Below the pieces are notes generated by a model. It saw only the letters and a list, made by a program, of their open reading frames with translations. It made no database searches and was not told the DNA's origin. The translations under genes and the position numbers were made by a program. DNA of 20,193 nucleotides from the NCBI GenBank assembly GCA_964221845.1, contig CAXPZW010000008.1, positions 1-20,193 on the forward strand, given 5' to 3'. This document shows, piece by piece, positions 6,494 to 14,945 of this stretch. Numbering within the stretch: position 1 is the first letter of the stretch; each line of letters starts with the position of its first letter. This DNA comes from CAXPZW01 sp964221845 (lineage in GTDB: Bacteria > Bacteroidota > Bacteroidia > Flavobacteriales_D > Sanyastnellaceae).

Positions 6494-8629
6494 TTAGTTG
6501 CCAAAGCTTGCACGTGCCTTGATGTACTGGAACGGCTCATACTTGGCTTTCTTCCAGGCATCGTTGCCGTACTCAGGACCTTGCACCAGCTCTTTGGGCG
6601 AGGTAAACTCGTAGTCCTCTCCGCGGGTCAGTCCGCGTTTTTTCAGTTCGGTTTCAATGCGCTGAGTGGCTTGAGCGTTACGGTGTGCGGTCAGCTCTTC
6701 GTTGTCGTTGAAGCGCGACGAAGGCACGTTCGACGCCGAAGATTCTACTTCGATCATCACCTTGCCGTTTCCGGTTTCGTGCATGTTGACCACCGCTTCA
6801 AGGAAGGCCACGAAGTTGCGCTCGCCGTTGTCGTATTCGCCGCTGTCGTAAACGAAGTAGCGCTCGTAGTACGCTTGGCCGTCAGCAACGATCACGTTGA
6901 TGGGATCGTCTGGGTTGAAGTCTGGCTCATCAATGATGATAGGATCACCGCCGTCGCCTGATGCATCGTCTGCGCCGTCACCGGCACCGTCGCCTGAACC
7001 GTCAGGGGTACCATCGGCCAATTCAACTGGGAGCAGGAAGATTTCTTTTTCGATCTCAGAGAACGAAGACTCGCACGGAACGCTCATGTCTTCGGTGTGT
7101 ACCTCATCGCCGTTGGCGAAGTACACCACGTTGTACTGATTACATGGCTCCAATACCGCCACATATGCTCCGTCGCGTGAACGTGGGCGGTAGTTCATGA
7201 CTTCACCGGTGGTGAGGTTGGTGACGATCACTTCGGTATCACCCGGCAGCTCCTCGCCTTCTGGGGCGATGATGTAGCCTTTCAGGACAGCCATTTCCGT
7301 CTCAACAGGCGCGTCTGGCATGTCGATCACGTAGATGTCTTTCAAGCCGTAGCCTTCTTCTTTACGCGAAGCGTAGTAGGCACGGTTGGCGGTAGCGGTT
7401 GGGTAGTAGAAGATGTCGTCGTCTACGGTGTTGAGCGGGTAACCGATATTCTGCGGCTCGCTCCATTCACCGTCAGGGCCAAGGGTGCTGTAGAAGATGT
7501 CGAATCCACCCATGCTGGCATGGCCGGTAGAAGCGAAGTACATGGTTTGGCCGTCAGGGGCCAAGAAGACTGCATCCTCTTCGTATTGGGTGTTGATGGT
7601 AGGACCTACGTTGAGGGCCTTGCTCCACTCGTCGTTGGGCAACTTTACGCAGCGGTAGATGTCGCGACCGCCGTAACCGCCTTCACGGTCAGATACAAAG
7701 TAAAGGGTGTTGCCATCGGCAGTCACAGAAGCGTGGGTTTCCCAAGCCTCAGTGTTGATGTCTGATCCCAGGAGTTCGGGCTCGTTCCATGTCTCACCAA
7801 TGAGGCGTGACTGGTAGAGTTGGCCATTGCCCTCCTCATCCGCATAGATGAACAGGGTTTGACCGTCGGGAGATACCGATACCGAAGCGGTGTGGTTGTC
7901 GCGGTTGATGTTGAGCAGTTCGGGCGCTGACCAGTTGCCGTCCGGGCCGCGGAAGCTTTGGTAGATGTCCTCGCGAAGCTCACCGGTATCGATCTCAACA
8001 AAATCCGCGTTTGAGCTGTCACCACGCAAGCGGCGCGAGGTGAAGAACATGGTGTTTTCATCCAACGACAGGACAGGGCTGTATTCGTTGGTGTTGATGT
8101 TGATCACACTGCCCACGTTGGTGATCACGTAATTCTTGGGGTTGGCAATTTGGTACTTGGCCTCGTTGCACATTTCAATCTGACGCAGCGCGCGCTGGTG
8201 CAGCTGGTGCTTTTGAGGCAACTCGTCAACCAGGATCTGGAACTTGCCAATAGCGATGTCCATCTCGTACTTGAGGTGGTGTGCCAGCCCGAGGTAGAAG
8301 TGGGCCTCCAAAGGCGCCTCGTCTACGGTAGGATCGTACGGATCGTACTTCTTGGTGGTGTTTTCAGCAGCGGTCTCCAAGTAGCTCATCCCTTCCAGCT
8401 TTTGGTTGGGGAGTTGGAGGAAGCAGTAACCGATCTTGTAGTTCAGGTTGGCGTTGTCAGGCTGTTGATTGTAAAGTTCCATCCACTTGTCCAACGACAT
8501 GCGCCAGTTTTTCTCCTCCATGAGTTGGTTGGCTTCCAGAAATTCCTGGGCAAACGAACCCATGGCCATCTGGGCAGAGGCCGCTACGGAGAGAAAGAGA
8601 GTGGTCAGAAAGAAAAGGGCAGATTTCAT
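6494..8629 (-). CDS. TPR-PD40-OmpA envelope protein (PorE-like architecture)
   Basis: A 711-residue exported protein that probably links an outer-membrane or secretion-associated complex to peptidoglycan. In order: a signal peptide (1-19, ending SVAASA before Gln20); TPR-like helices (about 25-155); a PD40/WD40-like beta-propeller (about 180-435) with repeats such as SPDGQTLFI, TADGNTLYFVSDREGG and APDGQTMYFAS; a carboxypeptidase-regulatory-like beta domain (about 445-535); an Asp/Gly linker (538-562); and a C-terminal OmpA-like domain (about 575-711). This order matches PorE of the type IX secretion system and its paralogues, but several such paralogues exist per genome and no other secretion genes lie nearby, so the precise role is open. 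The OmpA part is divergent. Own promoter and terminator suggest a single-gene transcript. Confidence 0.88.
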   Translation of the reverse strand: MKSALFFLTTLFLSVAASAQMAMGSFAQEFLEANQLMEEKNWRMSLDKWMELYNQQPDNANLNYKIGYCFLQLPNQKLEGMSYLETAAENTTKKYDPYDPTVDEAPLEAHFYLGLAHHLKYEMDIAIGKFQILVDELPQKHQLHQRALRQIEMCNEAKYQIANPKNYVITNVGSVININTNEYSPVLSLDENTMFFTSRRLRGDSSNADFVEIDTGELREDIYQSFRGPDGNWSAPELLNINRDNHTASVSVSPDGQTLFIYADEEGNGQLYQSRLIGETWNEPELLGSDINTEAWETHASVTADGNTLYFVSDREGGYGGRDIYRCVKLPNDEWSKALNVGPTINTQYEEDAVFLAPDGQTMYFASTGHASMGGFDIFYSTLGPDGEWSEPQNIGYPLNTVDDDIFYYPTATANRAYYASRKEEGYGLKDIYVIDMPDAPVETEMAVLKGYIIAPEGEELPGDTEVIVTNLTTGEVMNYRPRSRDGAYVAVLEPCNQYNVVYFANGDEVHTEDMSVPCESSFSEIEKEIFLLPVELADGTPDGSGDGAGDGADDASGDGGDPIIIDEPDFNPDDPINVIVADGQAYYERYFVYDSGEYDNGERNFVAFLEAVVNMHETGNGKVMIEVESSASNVPSSRFNDNEELTAHRNAQATQRIETELKKRGLTRGEDYEFTSPKELVQGPEYGNDAWKKAKYEPFQYIKARASFGN
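6944..7018 (-). repeat. Asp/Gly-rich linker-coding segment
   Basis: This segment encodes residues 538-562 of the PD40/OmpA protein, a run of alternating Asp, Gly, Ala and Ser with the recurring triplet pair for DG. It separates the beta domain from the OmpA-like domain. Such acidic linkers are flexible and can bind calcium; repeat-length variation between strains would be expected. Confidence 0.7.
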
Positions 8630-8668
8630 GGCCGCTTTGATTGGTTGCTCTTAATCTCGCTAAGATAC

Positions 8669-8676
8669 CAAATCTA
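8669..8676 (-). promoter_or_regulatory. Promoter -7 element for the PD40/OmpA gene
   Basis: On the minus strand this reads TAGATTTG, an exact TAnnTTTG match. It lies 39 bases before the ATG at 8629, giving a leader of roughly 35 bases. The -33 position has only a weak TTCG at 8697-8700, 20 bases upstream. It is the only consensus match in the 84-base spacer. Confidence 0.6.
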
Positions 8677-8713
8677 GTGGCCTGAAAAAACCGGAACGAA
8701 AAGGGTTAAAAAA

Positions 8714-10057
8714 TTACAACTCTCGGTTCACATCAAACTGCTCCAAGTAGTCGGCTACGCGGCGTACAAAGGTGCCTCCGAGCATGCCGTCCACCACACG
8801 GTGATCGTAACTGTGTGAAAGGAACATCATGTGACGGATGCCCAGGGTATCGCCCTGTGGGGTTTCAATCACAGCCGGCTTTTTGCGGATGGCGCCGAGG
8901 GCCAAAATGCCCACCTGTGGCTGGTTGATGATGGGGGTGCCCATCACGTTGCCAAAGGTGCCCACGTTGGACACGGTGTAGGTGCCGCCTTGGATGTCGT
9001 CCGGAGTCAACTTGTTGTGACGGGCACGTGTGGCCAGGTCGTTGACCTTCTTGGCCAAGCCGGTCAGGTTGTATTGATCCGCGTTGCGGATGACCGGCAC
9101 GATCAGGTTGCCCGAAGGCAGTGCGGTGGCCATCCCCACGTTGATGTCTTTACGCAGGATGATGTTGCTGCCGTCCACAGAAGCATTCACCCCTGGGAAG
9201 TCCTTGATGGCGCGGGCTACGGCCTCAATGAACATGGGGGTAAAGGTGAGTTTTTCACCCTCGCGTTCGTAGAACGGACGCTTGTGCTTGTTGCGCCACA
9301 TCACCAGGTTTGTGACGTCGGCCTCCACAAAGGAGGTCACGTGTGGCGAGGTGGCCTTGGACATCACCATGTGGTCGGCGATGAGCTTGCGCATGCGGTC
9401 CATTTCCTCAATCTCGTCGTTGGGTCCAACGGGGATGGATGCGGGCTTGGGCGCAGGTTTGGCTACAGGCGCAGGAGCCGCCTTGGCTGCCGGTGCCGGA
9501 GCCGCTGCAGGTGCAGGCGCACTGCCACGGTTTTCGAGGTAGGCCAGCATGTCTTGTTTGGTGACGCGGCCTTCTTTGCCGCTGCCAGGGATGCCTTCGA
9601 GTTCGGCCATGGCGATGCCCTCTTGCTTGGCGATGTTGCGCACAAGCGGAGAGTAGAAGCGTCCCGATGGGCCGTTTTTCAAAATGCTATCCGTGAGGGT
9701 AGCGGTGGCTGCCTCGGCCACAGCGGCAGGGGCTGCAGCAGTGCCGTTAGCGCTGGGAGCAGGGGCTGGAGCGGCAGCGGCCGGAGCCGGTGCGGCGACC
9801 ACCTCGGCGGTCTCTCCTTCTGCCACGAGCACCGCGATGGGCTGTCCGACTTGAACAACGTCGCCTTCCTGAACCAGGATTTTGGCGATCACACCGTCCT
9901 CGGGGACGGGCACTTCGCTGTCCACCTTGTCGGTGGCAATTTCAACAATGGGATCATCGGCTTCCACCGGTTGTCCTTCTTCCACGAGCCACTTGATGAT
10001 GGTGGCTTCAGCTACGCTTTCGCCCATTTTGGGCAGCAAAATCTCTTGTTGGGCCAT
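8714..10057 (-). CDS. Dihydrolipoamide acyltransferase, E2 of a 2-oxo acid dehydrogenase complex
   Basis: The core acyltransferase that passes an acyl group from the swinging lipoyl arm to coenzyme A. Residues 1-80 are one lipoyl domain with the modified Lys44 in IATDKVDSEV. An Ala/Pro-rich flexible linker follows, then the peripheral E1/E3-binding domain (about 134-177, YSPLVRNIAKQEGI and GRVTKQDMLAYL), a second Ala/Pro linker, and the catalytic domain (about 213-447) with His419 and Asp423 in DHRVVDG. The 447-residue length with a single lipoyl domain fits branched-chain 2-oxo acid or 2-oxoglutarate/pyruvate relatives; the substrate cannot be fixed from sequence alone. No E1 or E3 gene is in the window, so the complex must be assembled from genes elsewhere. 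Its own promoter lies just upstream. Confidence 0.95.
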   Translation of the reverse strand: MAQQEILLPKMGESVAEATIIKWLVEEGQPVEADDPIVEIATDKVDSEVPVPEDGVIAKILVQEGDVVQVGQPIAVLVAEGETAEVVAAPAPAAAAPAPAPSANGTAAAPAAVAEAATATLTDSILKNGPSGRFYSPLVRNIAKQEGIAMAELEGIPGSGKEGRVTKQDMLAYLENRGSAPAPAAAPAPAAKAAPAPVAKPAPKPASIPVGPNDEIEEMDRMRKLIADHMVMSKATSPHVTSFVEADVTNLVMWRNKHKRPFYEREGEKLTFTPMFIEAVARAIKDFPGVNASVDGSNIILRKDINVGMATALPSGNLIVPVIRNADQYNLTGLAKKVNDLATRARHNKLTPDDIQGGTYTVSNVGTFGNVMGTPIINQPQVGILALGAIRKKPAVIETPQGDTLGIRHMMFLSHSYDHRVVDGMLGGTFVRRVADYLEQFDVNREL

Positions 10058-10076
10058 TTCCGATAATAGAGCGGCG

Positions 10077-10107
10077 CAAACTTACGCCAAATTTCGCGGG
10101 GGACAAG
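10077..10107 (-). promoter_or_regulatory. Promoter for the E2 gene with both -33 and -7 elements
   Basis: On the minus strand CTTG (10107-10104) is followed after a 19-base spacer by TAAGTTTG (10084-10077). This agrees with the Bacteroidota TTG-19-TAnnTTTG promoter in sequence and spacing. The start codon at 10057 is 19 bases beyond the -7 element, so the leader would be short, about 15 bases. It is the best promoter in the window. Confidence 0.75.
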
Positions 10108-10133
10108 GATGACAATTGGGTGCTTCAGCAGGT

Positions 10134-12077
10134 TCATCCGCCCCAATTGCGCAGCGATTGCAAGGTGATTTTGACGTCGTTCAGCATCCGGTAATCCCGG
10201 GCGTACACCGTATTGAGGCGTGTGATGATCTCCGGACGGGTAGGTACGGGTCGCAAGTGCGAGGTGGGGTTGACCACACCTGGTTTCAAGCGCGGCAATT
10301 GCACTTCGCCCTCTCCCCCATCGGCATAGCCCACCCATGTGCGGCGGCCAACCAATACGCGCACCACGTTGGCCCAATAGCCCGCTTTGTTGCGCGCCAC
10401 CCACATCAGCAAAGGCCCCAATGGCAAGGCCATCAACGCCAACAGCACATCAAACGTCCGTTTGCGCCGCTTGTTCTGGGGTTTTGACACCGAGTTCACA
10501 TCCAGCATAAACAGGTCCCCGGAGGTGTTGATGGAGTTGGACCCAATGATGTACTGCGACTCCGGCGGGGCAATGCGAAACTCCACCTTGGCGTGGTTGA
10601 GCCCGCTCATGGTGGAAATGATGTCGGTCGAGGACAAATCCTTCGCGCAGAAAATCACCTCATCCACGTGGTGCACGCGTACCACCTCTTCCAATTGCGA
10701 ACGCCGGCTTAGGTAGCCCTCGGGCACTGTCTCATCGGGCGAAACCCGCACGGGAATCTGGCCGCCCAGTTGGGTTTGATTCATCAGGGCCAGGACGCGT
10801 TCGACTTCCGCCGGACTGCCTACCAGCGCGCATTTACGACGGGTGCCCCCCGGCCAACGGAAGCGCCTGGGCAGTGCCACGTGCAGCAGCGAACGACTGG
10901 CAAACCAATACACCAACGTCCATGCTGCGGCAAGCAGCAACAGTGCGCGTGAAAAGCGTAATTCTTCTGGCAACAACGAGTACGCTCCCAGCACTATGGC
11001 GGTACCCGCGGCCCACCCGCCGAGCAATTGCAGCGGCTTGGCGGTGCGATCGTAGCCCCCGGCCAACCAATTCAGGGCCATCCACACCGCAGCGTACCCG
11101 CCAAACGCGGCCAACACCAGCGGGGTGTCGTAGACTTTTTCAGTGGCGTCGGCATAGAGGGTCTTGATGCCCCACATGCCGCCCATCAAGCTGGCCGCAT
11201 CGAGCAAAGGCAGCCACAAAGCACGCACAAAGCGTTGGCCTACAGCCAGGGCCGCACGTGCATAAATGGCCAAGTTGATGATCCAGGTAAAGGCGCGGGC
11301 GTGGTCTGAACTGAAGTGCTTGCGGGCGAAAATGATCATCGCGTTGTAGAACACAAACACATAGTTCAGGCTGCCCTTTTTGGTGCTTTCGCCCTTGTAA
11401 TGGATGATGGAAGAGTCCGCGTAGTAGACGTTGTTGTAACCGCCTTGCACGAGTCGCCAAGAGAGGTCAATGTCTTCACCGTACATGAAGAAGGTCTCGT
11501 CCAAGAGTCCCACTTTGTCCAGGGCTTCTTTGCGCATGAGCATGAATGCCCCGGATAAGATCTCCACCTCGGCGGTTTGGTGCTGTCCCACATGGCCCAT
11601 GTAGTACCAATTGAAGCGCTTGCTTCTTGGGAAGAGGCGGTAGACACCGGCAATCTTGCAAAAGGCCACCCACGGGCGAGGCAAACCGCGCTTAGATTCT
11701 GGCAGGAATCGTCCCTTGCCATCGACCATTTGGATGCCCAACCCACCGGTTTTGGGGTGCGCGTCCATGTAGTCACACACCTTGCGGAAGGTGTCCTCTT
11801 GCACCACGGTGTCGGGGTTGAGCAAAAGCACGTGTTCGGCCTCGGTGGCTCGCATGGCTTGGTTGTTGGCACGCGAGAAGCCCACGTTGTCTTCGTTGGC
11901 AATGAGTTTTACCCAAGGGAAGCGCTCGCGGACCATGGCCACCGATCCGTCGACCGAATCGTTGTCCACCACCCACACTTCAGCATCCATACCGGCCACT
12001 GCGCGCTGGACCGAATCCAGACACTGTTCCAGAAAGTACTGGACGTTGTAGTTGACAATGACAACGGCAAGTTTCAT
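10134..12077 (-). CDS. GT2 glycosyltransferase fused to a degenerate polyprenyl-phosphate sugar-transferase-like tail
   Basis: 647 residues, about twice a simple GT2 enzyme. Residues 1-250 are a GT-A rhamnosyltransferase-like domain: VIVNYN, VVDNDSVDGS, LLLNPDTVV with the metal-binding Asp, SGAFMLMRKEALDKVGLLDETFFMYGEDIDLSWR. Several membrane helices follow (about 265-400). Residues 415-505 look like the Rossmann-type regulatory domain of WbaP/CpsE-like initiating transferases (ALVGSPAEVERVL). The end copies their layout: KRRKRTFDVLLALMALPLGPLLMW, then VGRRTWVGY, LKPGVV, and LNTVYARDYRMLNDVKITLQSL. The segment that should hold the catalytic Asp-Glu pair is missing, so the tail is probably not an active phosphotransferase. 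The start ATG overlaps the recR stop as ATGA, implying coupled translation. Confidence 0.85.
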   Translation of the reverse strand: MKLAVVIVNYNVQYFLEQCLDSVQRAVAGMDAEVWVVDNDSVDGSVAMVRERFPWVKLIANEDNVGFSRANNQAMRATEAEHVLLLNPDTVVQEDTFRKVCDYMDAHPKTGGLGIQMVDGKGRFLPESKRGLPRPWVAFCKIAGVYRLFPRSKRFNWYYMGHVGQHQTAEVEILSGAFMLMRKEALDKVGLLDETFFMYGEDIDLSWRLVQGGYNNVYYADSSIIHYKGESTKKGSLNYVFVFYNAMIIFARKHFSSDHARAFTWIINLAIYARAALAVGQRFVRALWLPLLDAASLMGGMWGIKTLYADATEKVYDTPLVLAAFGGYAAVWMALNWLAGGYDRTAKPLQLLGGWAAGTAIVLGAYSLLPEELRFSRALLLLAAAWTLVYWFASRSLLHVALPRRFRWPGGTRRKCALVGSPAEVERVLALMNQTQLGGQIPVRVSPDETVPEGYLSRRSQLEEVVRVHHVDEVIFCAKDLSSTDIISTMSGLNHAKVEFRIAPPESQYIIGSNSINTSGDLFMLDVNSVSKPQNKRRKRTFDVLLALMALPLGPLLMWVARNKAGYWANVVRVLVGRRTWVGYADGGEGEVQLPRLKPGVVNPTSHLRPVPTRPEIITRLNTVYARDYRMLNDVKITLQSLRNWGG

Positions 12078-12694
12078 CCGCGGGGAAGCGCCTTTTCGTA
12101 GGGGACGCGTTGGGCGATGGAGCGTCCGAGGGTGACCTCATCGGCGTATTCCAATTCGCCCCCGACCGACACCCCGCGCGCAATGGTGGTGACGGACACG
12201 TCCAAGGGTGCCAGTTTGCGGTAAAGATAGTAGGAGGTGGTTTCGCCCTCCATGGTGGTGCTGAGCGCCAGGATGATTTCGGTGACCTCCTCTCCTTCCA
12301 CACGTTCCAACAATGTGGCCAAGTTCAAGTCACTCGGACCAATGCCGTCCATGGGAGAAATGATGCCGCCGAGCACATGGTAGGTACCCGCAAATTCACG
12401 GGTGGACTCGATGGCCAATACGTCGCGAATGTCTTCCACCACGCAGACAACGCCCGAAGTCCGGTTGGGATTGCTGCAGATGCCACAAAGCGGATCGTCC
12501 GACAAGTTGTGGCAGCGCTGGCAGCTGTGGGTGTTGGCCTTCATTTGATCGATGGCGCGGGTGAACCGCTCCACCTGGTCGTCTCCGCGTTGGAGCAGGT
12601 GCAACGCCAAGCGCAACGCGGTCTTACGACCCACGCCGGGCAACGTGGCCAATTGGTCCACGGCTTGCTCCATCCATTTTGAAGGCAACTGCAT
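12074..12694 (-). CDS. recR: Recombination mediator protein RecR
   Basis: Works with RecF/RecO to load RecA onto single-stranded gaps during DNA repair. The 206 residues show the full family layout: a helix-hairpin-helix with LATLPGVGRKTALRLALHLL, a four-Cys zinc site (Cys58, Cys61, Cys70, Cys73 in CQRCHNLSDDPLCGIC), a Toprim domain beginning VCVVEDIRDVLAIE, and the C-terminal ARGVSVGGELEYADEVTLGRSI. All key residues are present. The gene lies 44 bases after the FecCD permease gene on the same strand, and its TGA overlaps the ATG of the glycosyltransferase by four bases. No own promoter is seen, so it may depend on read-through from the uptake genes. Confidence 0.97.
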   Translation of the reverse strand: MQLPSKWMEQAVDQLATLPGVGRKTALRLALHLLQRGDDQVERFTRAIDQMKANTHSCQRCHNLSDDPLCGICSNPNRTSGVVCVVEDIRDVLAIESTREFAGTYHVLGGIISPMDGIGPSDLNLATLLERVEGEEVTEIILALSTTMEGETTSYYLYRKLAPLDVSVTTIARGVSVGGELEYADEVTLGRSIAQRVPYEKALPRG

Positions 12695-12738
12695 GGGGCA
12701 AAAGTCGGGAAGTTCGTCGAGGTCTCAGGCGGGCAGAA

Positions 12739-13767
12739 TCAAAACAATCGGCCCAATCGGCGCCCACGAAGCACCAAAGCCAACACCACCGGAGCGCCCA
12801 CCAAACTGGTGACGGCATTCAAGGGAAGACTCCCTTCACTCCAAGGAACACGCGCAATCAAATCGCACCCCAACGCTAAGACTACCCCGAGAAGCAGAGA
12901 AGCAGGAAGCAATGTGCTGTGTTTGCCGGTGCCCAACAAAAACCGGCCAACGTGCGGCACGGCCAGTCCCAGAAAGGCCACTGGGCCGCAAAAAGCAGTA
13001 ATCACTCCGGCCAAAATTCCTGTAGCCACTAGCATCAGTCTACGGGTTTGCTTGACGGGCACGCCCAAGGACTGTGCGTACGCGTCGCCGAGCAGCAGAG
13101 CGTCCAACTTGCGGTAGGTCACCACGACCAACGCCATGCCTACGACCCAAGCCAAGGCCAACCACTGCAACGCATTCCACCCGACTTGGGCAAAGGAACC
13201 CATGCCCCAAAGGACGTAGCGCCGGAGGGCACCTTCATCGGCCACGTATTCCAAGACGCTGACTGCGCTCCCGGCCAGGTACCCCAACATGAGTCCCACA
13301 ATGAGCAGCGCCACCTGGTCGCTCAACCTGCGCGAAAAGGCCAAGAGTAGCACCAGCACGCCAAGCGCTCCTACCAATGCCGCAAGGGCTACCGCCAACG
13401 GCCCGGCCACGCCCAGGGTTTGAAACAAAAGCGCAGGACCACCCATGACCAGCATCAACAAGGCCACCCCCACGCTTGCCCCGCTGGTGATGCCGAGCAC
13501 AGAAGGGCCCGCCAAGGGGTTTCGGAAATACGTCTGCATGAGCAAACCACTCACGGCCAAACCGGATCCTGCCAGTACGGCGGTCAACGCACGCGGCAAA
13601 CGCACCTCGCCCAGAATGAGCGCAGCACCGGCTTTCAAGTCCGGATCGCCGGTGATCCATTGGCGGATTTGATCGGCACCCAAGTCGGCTTGACCCCAAA
13701 GCAGCTCCAAGGCAAAAAGGGCCAGTCCGGCGAGCGCAAGCAGTATGAAAATGACTGACCGGCTCAC
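12739..13767 (-). CDS. FecCD/BtuC-type ABC transporter permease
   Basis: An inner-membrane permease for import of iron chelates, heme or cobalamin. The 342 residues contain about nine to ten hydrophobic helices, and the family signatures are present: LPRALTAVLAGSGLAVSGLLMQTYFRNPLAGPSVLGITSGAS near the N-terminus, and GPVAFLGLAVPHVGRFLLG with the following Gly/Leu-rich helix in the cytoplasmic coupling region. The start is a GTG that overlaps the stop of the substrate-binding protein gene as GTGA (13764-13767), so the two are translationally coupled. No ATPase gene follows; recR comes next instead. The needed ATP-binding subunit must be encoded elsewhere. Confidence 0.93.
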   Translation of the reverse strand: MSRSVIFILLALAGLALFALELLWGQADLGADQIRQWITGDPDLKAGAALILGEVRLPRALTAVLAGSGLAVSGLLMQTYFRNPLAGPSVLGITSGASVGVALLMLVMGGPALLFQTLGVAGPLAVALAALVGALGVLVLLLAFSRRLSDQVALLIVGLMLGYLAGSAVSVLEYVADEGALRRYVLWGMGSFAQVGWNALQWLALAWVVGMALVVVTYRKLDALLLGDAYAQSLGVPVKQTRRLMLVATGILAGVITAFCGPVAFLGLAVPHVGRFLLGTGKHSTLLPASLLLGVVLALGCDLIARVPWSEGSLPLNAVTSLVGAPVVLALVLRGRRLGRLF

Positions 13768-14855
13768 GGAGCAATGGGGTTGAAATAGTGGAAGGTCGCT
13801 TTTGTGCTATCTGGAGCAACGGTACCCAAAATGCCTTGCAAGTCTTGCAGGATCAGATGCGGTTCCACGATTGCGGTTCCGAAGTAATCCACTTCAGCGG
13901 TGTTGCACGCAAATACGCCTGCAGGCGTTCCCATGAATGGCATGTCCTTGAGCAGCGGCTCTTGGTCGGCCAAAAAACCTCGCGTGAGGGGAGCATCTGA
14001 ATAGGTCACCAGACCCCAATGGTCGGCGGTGGTGACGCGCTCGATGAGCACTTCCACATCCAAGGAAATGTTTCCACGGGTATCGCGATCGGCAAACAGG
14101 TATTCGCCACCCGCATCGGATACGAACTGGGCAATCAAACTATGTCCGCCCGGAGCGAACCACTGCCCGCCATCTTGGCTTCCGGTAAAAACCACAGGGG
14201 GTTCTTCGGGTTCGATGCGGCTGTTGGCGGCGTGTTCGTACGCAGTTCGAATGGCATTAAACGCCGCGTCGGCCTCGGTTTGATGTCCGGTCAACAGGCC
14301 CATGAAGCGGATCCATTCTGCGCGCCCAAGAGGGTGGGTCTCCAGGTATTCACTGACCGGAACCACGGCAATGTTGGCGTCCAGTACTGCTTGGTGGGTG
14401 GTACCTCCGAAGGGATAGGTGAAGAAGACTTCAGTCTGCGCGTCGATGAGTACCTCGATGTTGGCTTCTCCGGTATTGCCCAAATCACGCATGCCCAAGG
14501 ATTCCAACTGCGCGAGCATTGAGGAATCGCTGATGTAACTGAGGTAGGCGCTGGCCACCACGTGGTCCAACGCTTGCGCCGATTGCAGCAGATTCAGGTG
14601 GGTGGTGCTCAGGCAGGCCAAGCGTTCAAACACCTCACCTTCGCCCAGGTGGATGTCCATGAGCACGCCGCCTTGTTCGGACTCGAGGTCCAGCACTTGG
14701 ACGTCGAGGCCCTGGAGAGTTTGGCGCCAGCGGAAGCCTTCGGCGTAGGCTGGAGCCTGCCAGTCGGATTCGTCCTGGGACACAGGCACGTGTTCGGTGG
14801 GCGCCGCGCACGCCACCCATCCCAATACCCATACCATCCACCACATTCGCTTCAT
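13764..14855 (-). CDS. ABC transporter substrate-binding protein (BtuF/FepB-like), probable lipoprotein
   Basis: The extracytoplasmic binding partner of the FecCD permease, 363 residues from the ATG at 14855. An earlier TTG at 14882 is in frame, but the ATG directly precedes a typical short signal, MKRMWWMVWVLGWVAC, whose Cys would be lipidated. The lipobox is slightly unusual, with Trp three residues before the Cys. The mature part begins with an acidic, Pro-rich stretch, then two lobes joined by a long helix as in class III binding proteins: CLSTTHLNLLQSAQALDHVVA, LIDAQTEVFFTYPFGG, and GGQWFAPGGHSLIAQFVSDAGGEYLF. The last resembles chelate-binding family members that capture siderophore, heme or cobalamin. 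Ligand is undetermined. It starts a minus-strand run through the permease, recR and the glycosyltransferase. Confidence 0.85.
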   Translation of the reverse strand: MKRMWWMVWVLGWVACAAPTEHVPVSQDESDWQAPAYAEGFRWRQTLQGLDVQVLDLESEQGGVLMDIHLGEGEVFERLACLSTTHLNLLQSAQALDHVVASAYLSYISDSSMLAQLESLGMRDLGNTGEANIEVLIDAQTEVFFTYPFGGTTHQAVLDANIAVVPVSEYLETHPLGRAEWIRFMGLLTGHQTEADAAFNAIRTAYEHAANSRIEPEEPPVVFTGSQDGGQWFAPGGHSLIAQFVSDAGGEYLFADRDTRGNISLDVEVLIERVTTADHWGLVTYSDAPLTRGFLADQEPLLKDMPFMGTPAGVFACNTAEVDYFGTAIVEPHLILQDLQGILGTVAPDSTKATFHYFNPIAP

Positions 14856-14933
14856 GGGGCAAAGAAACCAAAGTGTTTGCAACTCGGTTCAAAACCCGGC
14901 ACAAACCCAGATCATCCGGGGCTTTGCGGCCGT

Positions 14934-14941
14934 TACTTTTG
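14934..14941 (+). promoter_or_regulatory. Promoter -7 element directly before the OmpA-like gene
   Basis: TACTTTTG is an exact TAnnTTTG match placed four bases before the ATG at 14946, the same spacing as before the prenyltransferase gene. No TTG is found 19 bases upstream. A leaderless mRNA is expected if it is used. The 90-base divergent spacer (14856-14945) must also hold the promoter of the substrate-binding protein gene, for which I saw no good match. Confidence 0.45.
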
Positions 14942-14945
14942 AAGT

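Noticed and set aside
8714..10057. Ala/Pro-rich repeats of the E2 gene as a mobile or unusual repeat
   Set aside because: They encode the flexible interdomain linkers normal for dihydrolipoamide acyltransferases.
8831..10066. 411-codon plus-strand open frame opposite the E2 gene
   Set aside because: The E2 frame has all lipoyl and catalytic residues. The opposite translation is His/Gly/Cys-rich with no domain and is a mirror of the codon bias.
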